Assembly: GCA_002751075.1 (NCBI GenBank) | Contig: NAOQ01000096.1 | Location: 122,496-153,982, forward strand | DNA length: 31,487 bases | Source: Ichthyophonus hoferi | Lineage: Eukaryota; Opisthokonta; Ichthyosporea; Ichthyophonida; Ichthyophonidae | Direction: 5' to 3' | Shown: one piece after another, positions 22,640 through 31,487 of the stretch | Position numbering within the stretch: position 1 is the first letter of the stretch | Layout: every line of letters starts with the position of its first letter | Notes under the pieces: model-generated | The model's database searches: none | What the model was told of the DNA's origin: nothing | Seen by the model: only the letters and a program-made list of their open reading frames with translations | Translations under genes and position numbers: made by a program

Positions 22640-24270
22640 AAAGGAATAAGTTGTAACAAAAAAAAAATGGTATTGGACGCTTTGGTTCCAAAAAAAATCC
22701 ATTCCACCCTCAGTGAGGAAGGAAGCGATAGGTTGATTGTTATGACGGGCTGAGCATCTTGCGTGGTATCCCTAGAATCCAGTAAAGGTTTTATCCTTTG
22801 TTTTCAACAAAAATATAATTAAATATCTACTGAATAAGTCAATAAAAGATAGCACATCTCGGAAAGCTGACCGTTTTCGGGACTATTTTACCTCGGAACA
22901 TAAAATAAACGCAAGAAACTTTCCGTGGTTCAGCATCAGTAAGCTGGGAGAAACTAGTATTTTTTGACATGTCTATTGGGCAGGTGAAACAAATAAATCA
23001 TTTTCACCTAGATTTTCCAGTTCACCAAAAACTTATTTTAAGCTTTGCAAAGAATGACCAAATCTGAAATACGTCTTAATTTTCGTTGGGTAGTTGCTGA
23101 CAAAAACAGTTACAGCGCCATAATTTTCCTGAATAAATACTTTTTTTATTAAAAAAAGTAGTTATATTAGAAATGGAGCTCTAATTCTGTAATTTTTGAT
23201 TATAAACTGAAAGCGAACCGCTGTCCATCAATGTCATTGGTAACAATAATTTATCTAAAAGATGCCAAAATTTGTCATAACAACCTTGTAATGTTTGTTT
23301 TAGACCATTGTGTCTTAACTAAGAATCTACATTTGTCATCTGGCTCCGTAAAAAGAGTAACTCCATCTACAAGGAAAGTCGTATCACTCAAAATGAAAAT
23401 AGAAAATGTATAGAGATTCCAGATGTCCTACACTATTGATGTATTGATTGTGATGTTGTGCAAAGAACCATTATATATATACAATTTATTGTTACTAATC
23501 CAACCCCGGAGGCAAAATCTTTGGTATTGGTATTATTACCCCAGCTAACAATATTTTTAGATGATCGGTCACAAACCTTATAGTTCAATAAATACCATAG
23601 ATCACTAAAACATGCACATATGCTACCAGTTTCCCAAATCACGGCCATTTGTTTTGTATCTGGTGAAACAGGTATGAAAATGTATTAATACAATATTTAG
23701 TTACGCTGGAAATTGTAATTTGACAAATGTTGAATTATAAGTATCGAAAATGCAATTTAAATTTCAGACGTTGTCTTTGCCAAATTCTATATTTGCTAAC
23801 CGAGAAGAATCATTTTCGACACTATTTTTTTGTCAAATATAATTGGTTGATCAACTGGAGTAAGACGTTAGTGGCTTAGTATTTCTGTTGGATACATCAG
23901 GATTAGGCCAAGTAAAATTTACTCGCTCACCGTTCTCAAAACCAGAAATATTTTTGTTGTTAAATCCACCTCTATTTTTTCTACTCTCTCGTCTACGCCG
24001 ACCACCCTGGTCAACGCGACCAATTCTTGCGTTATCCCAATTATTACGATTAATAGTACTTTCATCATTCAAAATACGCGTTTGCTCTCTAGCCCTCTTT
24101 CTATAAGCATAGAATTCGACTCTACCAATTTTTCCACCTTCAACGATACATTTTTCTACTTTCTTAATTATGATCTTCATAGTACGTGCTAAACGCTTGG
24201 ACCTTGTAGATGACCAACCGTTGACGTTGTTGTATTTCCTTATCAGTGAGGATCTTCATGAAACTGAGTA
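22640..24270 (-). pseudogene. Decayed coding-like island, family unassigned (possible element fossil)
   Basis: Base composition here is less AT-rich than the flanks and lacks simple repeats. Several short minus-strand frames have protein-like composition. The most extensive (about 23851-24260) is very basic, with an Arg-rich, RGG-like centre. A second (23433-23648) is Cys- and aromatic-rich. No frame is long enough to be a working gene and I recognise no family. A worn mobile or virus-like element is the most economical reading, broken in several places; a dead host gene is possible. Confidence 0.35.
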
Positions 24271-25183
24271 ATTACTGATCAGTTACTATCAGCTTATTAT
24301 AATTCATGGTAACTATTTATATTATTAGTTAATTACAAGAGTTGCTAGTCTGGAATTGACTTATAATTTGAATGATAATAACGAGATTACTTTATTGGCC
24401 AAGATTATAGTTGATCAAAGATAATTTTGATCAAACCATTGGTATAATTGGTTCAACAGCTAATCTATATTCCTTATATTTAATCATTAGCTGATATACA
24501 AACTTATCTCCTATTAGAACAAGTTGCTCGGCCTCCATGTAAGACTACATCTTTTATTAATAATATTTGATGTGATTTTAATGGGACTGACAAATTTAAG
24601 TAACTATGCTACATTATCGAGAACTTCCTCTTCCACTGATTATTATATGTAGGTCAAAATGAAAAAAGAGTGAGGATGCAGAGTATACAGTTGTTCTAGG
24701 ATTTTCCTATCTTTCTACTGTCTTTTAAGTATAAATATTAGAACCTTAAAATATAGGCTAACCTGTCCTTTATCCTAAGCTGTTCCCCTAGCAATGACCC
24801 ATGTCACCCATGTCAGAATATTTATTATTGATACTATTATACCATCCTATCTACTAACATGATCACCTTTACCTCTTACAGTATATATATATATATATAT
24901 TTCAGATTATATTTTATATTAATAAGTTAAACGGTTTCTTGTGGTATATTTTATATTATATTATATAAAATACCGTATCACATTACTGTCTATTTATTGA
25001 ATGTATTTTATGGTTGGCTTGGTAAAAGTAGTTAATCTATCTAGCAATCACTATTTGTATTGGCTTATACAACCAAAAAATGTGACAAGGTTGCATAAGC
25101 CGCAATTTCACACCCGAGTTGGTTCGTAGCCTCAAAACGACTCGAAATTAACATTTTAATTGGTTACATTTATGTCTAATCTA

Positions 25184-25215
<32 letters not shown>

Positions 25216-25617
25216 CTTCACATCATCTAAAATGACAAGTAAGATAGTGGGTATAATATTGTATATAATAACATATAAATAACACAGACAATAGTCTATA
25301 ATAGTAAATATAATTGTATTGAATCGGATAAAACTTAATCTGAATGGTAGAGTTAAATGGGTCGGACCAATGTATACTGTGAGCCATTAGACCGCTTAAG
25401 TGGTTCTGTATAAAATAACTGAAATCCTGAAAATGTTATAATTACTTAACTACATATTATCACTAAATTTATCAGTGTTTTATGTTATTATGTAGGTTTA
25501 TCAGCATATATATCTATATATACATATATTTATATTGTCTGAGTAGGTGTTATCACAATTAGGTTTATTTATTATTGTACATATACCATACTACACTGCA
25601 TTTTTCTAACCACAGTT
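24271..25617. other. AT-rich non-coding stretch upstream of the EF-hand gene
   Basis: Contains the palindrome ACTGATCAGT near 24275, an inverted pair TTGATCAAA/TTTGATCAA at 24411-24434, and (AT)n runs at about 24881-24900 and 25188-25215. An acceptor-like TTTTTCTAACCACAG ends at 25615, two bases before the ATG of the next gene, so a 5' untranslated exon may lie in this interval. Confidence 0.4.
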
Positions 25618-26256
25618 ATGATGGAAACAGTAGAGAAAAAACGACAACAACATATACCACAAAATTATCAATATAAAGGACTTGAAAAACATAACCCGGA
25701 ACCTTACAAAAGAACACACTGCGAACCAGTTAATACTCCCTCCTTCTCACCACCTGCACCTAAAATGCAACGTACACAAGAAAGTGTGTTTGCCATCCCT
25801 AATCCCTCCCCAAGACGAAATAAACAAATAAAAAAAGGTATACATATACCCTCTACCACTACTAGCCATACTACAGGCTTACTCTACCCGCATCAACATG
25901 AACATCATCTTCAACATCATCTAACACCAGATGAAATTGCAGAATCCATGGCCCATCAACCTGTCCTTAAAGCTGCATTTTTGAAATATGGTACAGAACA
26001 TATAGGCTTTATAGATACGAAAGAACTGGAAAGTATTTTTAATGACTTGAAATGGCCATGTGATGCGTCTATATTACAGCAAGCTATAGCATTTATGGAT
26101 GATTATAGTAATGGAATGATAGATTGGGAAGGATTTTTAAAATGGGCGGAGTATGCTTGGAAGTTTCAAGTATTGAAAGGAGCAAGCGAGTTACCTGGTT
26201 CCATAAAAGGACCTGATGGAAAGATATCAAGTGATAGTTTGAAGTATGTAAATTAG
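25618..26256 (+). CDS. EF-hand-like protein, 212 residues
   Basis: This is a single open frame from ATG-ATG to TAG, much longer than expected by chance here. Residues 1-86 are polar and basic with Pro-rich patches, and 87-103 is His-rich. About 108-185 looks like a pair of EF-hands. The first loop (about 125-136, G-T-E-H-I-G-F-I-D-T-K-E) keeps the central Gly, the Ile at position 8 and the final Glu but lacks the first Asp. The second (161-172, D-D-Y-S-N-G-M-I-D-W-E-G) keeps Asp1, Asn5, Gly6 and Ile8 but has Gly in place of the last Glu. Calcium binding is therefore doubtful and the pair may be structural. A pyrimidine-rich acceptor two bases before the ATG suggests a spliced leader exon or untranslated exon upstream. 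It could belong to the ciliary EF-hand proteins, but I cannot name one with confidence. Confidence 0.7.
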   Translation: MMETVEKKRQQHIPQNYQYKGLEKHNPEPYKRTHCEPVNTPSFSPPAPKMQRTQESVFAIPNPSPRRNKQIKKGIHIPSTTTSHTTGLLYPHQHEHHLQHHLTPDEIAESMAHQPVLKAAFLKYGTEHIGFIDTKELESIFNDLKWPCDASILQQAIAFMDDYSNGMIDWEGFLKWAEYAWKFQVLKGASELPGSIKGPDGKISSDSLKYVN

Positions 26257-26317
26257 GTTGCTAGGGTGTAATTAAGTTATTAGGGTAATAGGTTATTAGT
26301 ATATATATATAGTAATC

Positions 26318-26350
<33 letters not shown>

Positions 26351-26351
26351 T

Positions 26352-26512
26352 ATTGTAATTAATATACTATGATAGTATTGTAATAGTATAATGACATAAA
26401 AATATAATATGATATTAGTATAATAATGTAACTATATTATAATATTAAGATGCTATTGTAATTAATATATCATTATAATATTGTAACAGTATAAGAACGT
26501 AAAAATATACTA
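26352..26512. repeat. Tandem duplication with 103-bp period
   Basis: ATTGTAATTAATATA starts at 26352 and again at 26455. The following 58 bases agree closely, including GTATAA...AACGTAAAAATATA or its variant GTATAA...GACATAAAAATATA. Confidence 0.7.
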
Positions 26513-26547
26513 TTACCTTATTTATCCATAGTCAGACAGCGCGCTCT

Positions 26548-26600
26548 CGCTTTCTAGTAACAGATTCTTTCTAAAAACCAATTATCTGTTAGTTAGAGCG
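26548..26600. other. Imperfect hairpin in the 3' flank of the EF-hand gene
   Basis: CGCTTTCTAGTAACAGAT (26548-26565) is inverted with few mismatches at 26584-26600 (ATCTGTTAGTTAGAGCG). The inner seven pairs (AACAGAT/ATCTGTT) and the outer CGCT/AGCG are perfect. It does not fit a tRNA. Confidence 0.45.
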
Positions 26601-28697
26601 ATGTGATTGAGGGAGTATGTCCCAATTCCGACCAATGATATGGTTAATATGGTATTGGTGTTTAGAGGCCATGATTGATTAATACCATTATCACCATAGC
26701 AACAAAAGTTCAACTTTATTCGTCTACATAAAAAGACGTTATTTTAAGAACTATATAGAAAAAGTTTGTATTGACGTATCTATACAATGTTCACTTGCTC
26801 TTCTTGAATTTCTATTAGCTCGCTGCCTTTGTGCAAATAAAATGCCTAGCTGCCTATACAACCAATTATAACCGAGTATTGCTTATGTTATATTTCAATG
26901 TTATGTATTGAAATGTATTGCCATATATATATATATATATACAGCCCAAGGAAGTATTATATTTTATCTTACTCTATTATATTATACTATATTGCAATGT
27001 ATTTTATTGTATTATATTATGTTTTATTGTAACGTCATTGTATGTTTCTTGGTAATGTACTATTATATTTTAGTGTATTGTATTTTGAAATTGTAATAAA
27101 ATATATCATTACCTATTATTTTATAGTTCTGCACAATTATATTGCATATATATGTTATATTTTACATATACGGTATTGGATTATTTAGCATTGCCTTATA
27201 TTGTGCTATATGGTATTATATATGCCTGTTTCAAATGCATTTTATTCAATTAAACTGCACTAGAGTATGTCATAGGATCCTGTATTTTCTTATATTGAAT
27301 TATGCTGTATATACTATACAGATATCTATAGGTAGATGCATAATAGTCACATTATCAACCGTTTTACTTATCTTAAGTTTTAAAGTAGCTATTAGCTATA
27401 CTCCATTAGCCACTTATATCTTATAGATAGCACCAATATTATTTACTATGGTGAAAATTGTAATCCATAACTACCATTGGATATAGTTAATTTCTAAAGA
27501 ATAACTACTACAATACAGTAAGATATTAAGGACAACACAGTAAGATAATAATTACTACAGTAATTAACATCGATAAGTGAAAAAATATCAGTAATAGTAG
27601 CATCAGTCAATAATATAAAATGTTTACATATATATGTATATATTTATAGTCTTTTCCTATATTTAATAATATATCTTTTAAAACATACACATACTACTTG
27701 TACACATATAATATCAGATATAGAAACCATTTCATTATAACTATTTTATCTTTTTAGTACCCAAATAACCACTCACAGTCCACCGTTTATTTTTCAGAAA
27801 CGGTTTTAGGGAGAGGCGTGAAACTCCTGTTTATTAATTCATTTCCACGTAGGACGACCCGGATCAAATAACCCGAATGGCCTTAAGTGAAAATGGTATG
27901 TAGCTAAATAATGGATACTTGAATCTTTCCAAACATATTCTTTTACAATTTTTTTCAAAGTACTTTATTAATAAAATATAAATGGGTATTCAATTTCTTT
28001 GATTAACAAAAATATGTTTATGAAAATATGTTCAAATATGCTTTGTTAATTATATTAACTTAATTAATTAGGTAACTCACCATTAATAATTTATGAATAA
28101 AATAGCTTCCCCCAATCAACATAGGCATGATATCGAGCCGTTGTAAAAAATAGCGTCTAAGGTTACATCACTATTCCAAGTATTAATTAAGGCTAATTAA
28201 AGTTTTTTTAAAAATCAATTACTTAATCTACTAGATCGTTTTTAACCCTTTGGCGTTCAGCCTTGCAATTTAATCTAATTTACATTATGCCATATAAATA
28301 CATATATAGGGAGCCAATCACCTTCTCAAAATATTTGCTATTTAGGAAACACACTCCTAGGTGACGTCATAATGACACCTGATAATCATACCAGGTTAAT
28401 ACAAAGGTGTAATTGTAAGGCCACCAATTTCACATTCCAATTCGGATCGAACCAAGTAACCCAAACCGATAGTTACCCAATCAAGATTAAGTATTAGGTT
28501 GCCGGCACGTTAAGTCGAAAACAAATTACAATATTAGACTAATCGAATCTTCATTGAAAATTAATCTAATTTTAATCTAAGATTAAGCTAGAGATATTCT
28601 CTTAATCATTAAACCATTACATACATCATACATAGCACTATACATTTTTTCACTTTATACATCTATCCATATATCTATCAGTTTCACACACTCTCTA

Positions 28698-28778
28698 TCA
28701 TATAGTTTGCTCATTGATGCTGTTAAGTATAACATCAGCTCTTTTAAGTGCATCTATGACCTCCTTTGTTTCCTTGCG
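28698..28778 (-). CDS. DNM1L: DRP1-like last exon
   Basis: The exon follows a (TC)n tract ending in CAG and encodes [19 protein letters not shown], then SINEQTI and TGA. This corresponds to the final helix of the effector domain. Confidence 0.88.
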   Translation of the reverse strand, partial: RKETKEVIDALKRADVILNSINEQTI

Positions 28779-30509
28779 CTGAGAGAGAGAAAGAGAGAGA
28801 GATAGAGAATAGAGTGTGTAGGAATACAGTGTCTATCAGTAAAGGTATACAACACAATATAATATAATATAACAATATAATGTTAATCGCCGAATTAGCA
28901 GGTAAACATAGGTTGGCTTTAGCTGTGGCCTGGCCTATTCATGTAATTTAATTGGCATTCAGTCCTTAATAATGGACACATACATATACATATAGGGCTA
29001 TAGGGGAAGGCAGATATCCTATGTTATGTTATAATATATTATACGACCACCTACCATAAATATAACATTTCATAAACCAGTAATGTTTCTATTTTAAAAT
29101 TTAATATTACCTTAATTAAAATTTAAATATATAACCAGCAACCATGCACCTCCATATTATCTTATCTATTTATAAACCTCCTATACTATATTCATATATC
29201 ACATAACATTTTCCCTCTTTATTATTGGCTTACAAGCAGCACCTATCTATGATATATGATAATATTATAATTTCAGAGTATTTTAATTATAATCTTTAAA
29301 TCTAACATCCAATCATAGCTACCCACCTGTTTGGCAATCACCGGATTTTCTTCCAATAAGGCCTCGACATGACCCGGTGCATAGAGTTTAGACACCTATT
29401 AACCAACCATATAGAAGCATTAAAATAGATTAACCTACTCCAGTGTGATAGTGAGCCCATAAATGGAAGCTACAAGTATTATTGATAATGGAATGGACTC
29501 TGTATTATTATTTATTTAAAATCATGTAAGGTATTGTGAGGCATTACCCCCATTGGCCAGTAGTCAGGTATACTGAAATATTTGATTTATATCATATTGT
29601 ATTATATTGTATTATATTGTATTACCTTGTATTATAACCTATATGTATATATATATATATACATACCTATACTTATCCCACCCCTCTTCCTTTACTTACC
29701 AGTCCACTCTGCAAATGGTCCCTCATGTAGTTAACAAGGTGCAGCATTATAGCTTTAGGTACACTGTCTTGCACCCTTTTACGGACTATCTGGAAGTACG
29801 AATCAAGAAGGCGCTCTGTGACATGGAGCCAATTAGCGTAGGACAATGGTGTTAGGTGGTGAGCGCAGTAAACAAAAGCTTATTATTATTATTATTATAT
29901 TTATATTGCAATATAATATCTATATTATATATACCATGATCTATAGTCAATGTAGTGCCTATAAATAATCACCAATAATAATTGATAACAACCAATGAAA
30001 ATATGTCATTAATACCAAGTATGAAAATCACAGCCAATAATATATGACTTTAAATAGAATATATATATATATACAACATAGTAATTGGATAAATAAATTT
30101 AAAGTTACTTGTGTGATAGATCCACTTAGAATTACAGTTTAAAATTTATGCTATTCTAGGAAAGAGGGAATATACTCCGCCTAGTTGGATATTATTGGGT
30201 GGACTATATATAGATATCTGTATATATAGCTATGCATGTGATTTAAAGTTTTTATAATCAGTTAATTTTAAAAATACAATGGCAAATCAGATATAAATAA
30301 ATATAAATACATTTAATTTAGCATTTAATTTTTTTAAAATAGAAGGCTATAGAGTTTTAAGTAGTATATATATATGTCTATACAAGTCTATAAATAGACC
30401 ATCACATGTAGCCAATCATCATCCGCTTACGAATCAAATCTATTTCCTGTGAAAAGTTTCCATCCATTTTATCCTCTTTACGATTGGCCGTGGGGCTTCG
30501 CGCCAAGTC
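28698..30509 (-). CDS. DNM1L: Dynamin-related GTPase (DRP1/DNM1L-like), C-terminal four exons
   Basis: DRP1 assembles on mitochondria and peroxisomes and drives their division. Four exons join in frame: 30509-30431, 29815-29700, 29395-29327 and 28778-28698. They encode the last 115 residues. The first has a polar stretch like the variable loop of DRP1, then EIDLI joined to [19 protein letters not shown], the start of the GTPase effector domain. [26 protein letters not shown] and [19 protein letters not shown] follow, matching the DRP1 pattern (IVRKN.QDSVPKAVMHFLVNH, LL.ES...AQRRKE) closely. The protein ends INEQTI, without a Pro-rich tail, which fits DRP1 and not classical dynamin. The GTPase and stalk lie beyond the right edge. 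The last intron's acceptor uses a (TC)n tract, seen as GA repeats on the plus strand at 28781-28807. Confidence 0.88.
29327..29395 (-). CDS. DNM1L: DRP1-like exon C
   Basis: Twenty-three whole codons between GGTTAATAG and GTGGGT. They encode [19 protein letters not shown] and IAKQ, aligned with the LYK...LL.ES segment of DRP1. Confidence 0.88.
29700..29815 (-). CDS. DNM1L: DRP1-like exon B: core of the GTPase effector domain
   Basis: The exon is entered through CCATGTCACAG and leaves at GTAAGT. It encodes the most conserved part, [19 protein letters not shown] and the helix [13 protein letters not shown]. Confidence 0.9.
30431..30509 (-). CDS. DNM1L: DRP1-like exon A: variable loop and start of effector domain
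   Basis: The acceptor is AACCTATCCCAG and the donor GTAAGC. The exon encodes [19 protein letters not shown] and then SQEIDLI plus one base. The polar front half occupies the place of the variable (B-insert) region of DRP1, which is alternatively spliced in animals. Confidence 0.8.
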
Positions 30510-31415
30510 CTGGGATAGGTTATGATCGAGTGGGAGAGAGATGGGCAAAATAATGTTAGTTGTGAAATTTAAACTATTCATATGTATCTTTTCTATCATA
30601 TTGTATAGGGGATATGGTATTATTATTACTAATTATTATATAGCACACTATGACATAAATATATGATATATGATTCGTTAAAATTAAAATTAACATTTAA
30701 AAGTTTTAATCAAAAGATTATAAAGTTTTAAATTATATATATAATTTGAAATACCTTATACACCGTTGTAGCAGTGGGAAAAGGAGTTTTTTCAAAAGCG
30801 TGACATATACACGAATTATAACTATGCATTAAAAGTTACAAATGGTAATATTTTCTAACTTAAAAATACCATGGAAGGTCTTAAATATACCATAAATAGG
30901 TCAGGTACTATGGTTACCCTGCTACTAAACCAATCATTGGGATGATCATTGTGTCCTATCTTTCTATTGATAATATATCACACTAGACATGATATCTAAT
31001 TTGGATATTGAATTTAAACAACTTAGTTTAACTAATGATCCAATGGACATTAAGTATAAAACTAACAGATCCATCTCATTGGCGAACAAGTGTATGATAT
31101 AATTACAACCAATAGAAACATGGCAATAAAATCCAATAAAAATAATAAAATATGAGTGATGTATATAACATAGAACATATAGAGAGGATAGGAGGGGTAG
31201 TTACAAAGAAGAGAGAAAAAGGAGAGGGAAAGGCAGAGAAAGCACAGTTTAGAAAGAGGGTATAAGAGATAGTAATAGTGGTATAGGATATAGAAGACAC
31301 TCAGGCCTGTATATAATTATAATATATGTATTGCAGTACCATATTATATACTCTATCCTATAGTACTATACTCTACCATATGTACTATATATACTATGCT
31401 ATATAAACTTTATTC
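30510..31415. other. Probable intron of the DRP1-like gene, no further exon seen
   Basis: The minus-strand gene must continue to the right, but no segment here matches the dynamin stalk. A purine-rich block on the plus strand (about 31180-31265) means the sense strand of this intron is pyrimidine-rich, as in other introns of the window. Confidence 0.5.
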
Positions 31416-31487
31416 CACTATACTATACTACACTACACTATACTATACTATACTATACTATACTATACTATACTATACTATACTATA
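31416..31487. repeat. (TATAC)n pentanucleotide satellite
   Basis: ACTAT/ACTAC units repeat to the right edge and become perfect over the last 50 bases. The array continues beyond the window. Confidence 0.95.

Larger units (their letters stand above)
20608..22640. other. 3' flank and non-coding stretch
   Basis: After the TAA at 20605-20607 I see no clear AATAAA signal in the next 300 bases. A 76-codon frame at 22051-22281 has fairly ordinary codon use but no relatives I recognise. Two small hairpins lie at 22176-22194 and 22323-22347. Confidence 0.4.
26257..28697. other. AT-rich non-coding region between EF-hand and dynamin-like genes
   Basis: The two genes converge here, so both 3' ends fall in this stretch. 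It holds an (ATT)n run (about 26322-26350), a 103-bp tandem duplication, a hairpin at 26548-26600 and (TATTA)n-type runs at about 26960-27100. No exon-like segment was found, and the 94-codon frame at 27142-27426 is AT-driven. Confidence 0.5.

Noticed and set aside
26521-26610. Possible tRNA or small structured RNA at the 26548 hairpin
   Set aside because: The fold is a single long hairpin, not a cloverleaf, and no promoter boxes are seen.
27142-27426. 94-codon plus-strand frame
   Set aside because: Hydrophobic composition typical of AT-rich intergenic DNA, with no start context or relatives.
28444-28453. tRNA B-box-like GGTTCGATCC on the minus strand
   Set aside because: The bases around it do not pair as a T-arm and no A box or cloverleaf is present; a worn tRNA-derived repeat cannot be excluded.
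1-31487. CRISPR array, operons or ribosome binding sites
   Set aside because: The window is clearly eukaryotic with spliced genes; the tandem repeats have no spacer structure.

Overview
The window is a strongly AT-rich, intron-rich eukaryotic nuclear sequence. Introns are about 300-1800 bp, with GT-AG borders and donors mostly GTAAGT, GTAGGT or GTATNN. The sequence is loaded with simple repeats, many of them with a 5-bp period. A dynamin-type C-terminus at the right edge closely resembles animal DRP1 (DNM1L). An AT-rich invertebrate, possibly an early-branching animal such as a sponge, is the most likely source, but the window does not fix the taxon.

Layout. 1-290: (ACAAT)n-type satellite. 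300-5490: mostly non-coding, holding an 848-bp element bounded by 47-bp inverted repeats (2088-2935) and two weak candidate terminal exons. 5491-9349 (minus): three phase-matched exons of a large, low-complexity, probably nuclear protein of at least 764 residues that I do not recognise. 9350-10912: a divergent intergenic region with a GTGCAC hairpin. 10913-20607 (plus): a 15-exon gene that I spliced by eye. All 14 junctions keep frame and give a 460-residue protein with two N-terminal membrane segments, an armadillo-like helical middle and a Tim17/22/23-like four-helix membrane domain. A 541-bp assembly gap lies in its ninth intron. 20608-25617: non-coding, with an island of decayed coding-like sequence (about 22640-24270) and small hairpins. 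25618-26256 (plus): a compact ORF with a degenerate EF-hand pair. 26257-28697: AT-rich non-coding. 28698-30509 (minus): the last four exons of a DRP1-like dynamin GTPase, ending in its GTPase effector domain; the rest lies beyond the right edge. 31416-31487: (TATAC)n satellite.

How the genes relate. The DRP1-like gene is a mitochondrial/peroxisomal fission GTPase. The ARM plus Tim17-like protein would be an organelle-membrane protein if the domain reading is right. Nothing in the sequence shows that the two act together. The best candidate for something undescribed is the ARM plus Tim17-like architecture. All exon borders are hand-derived from splice signals and phase and have no transcript support.
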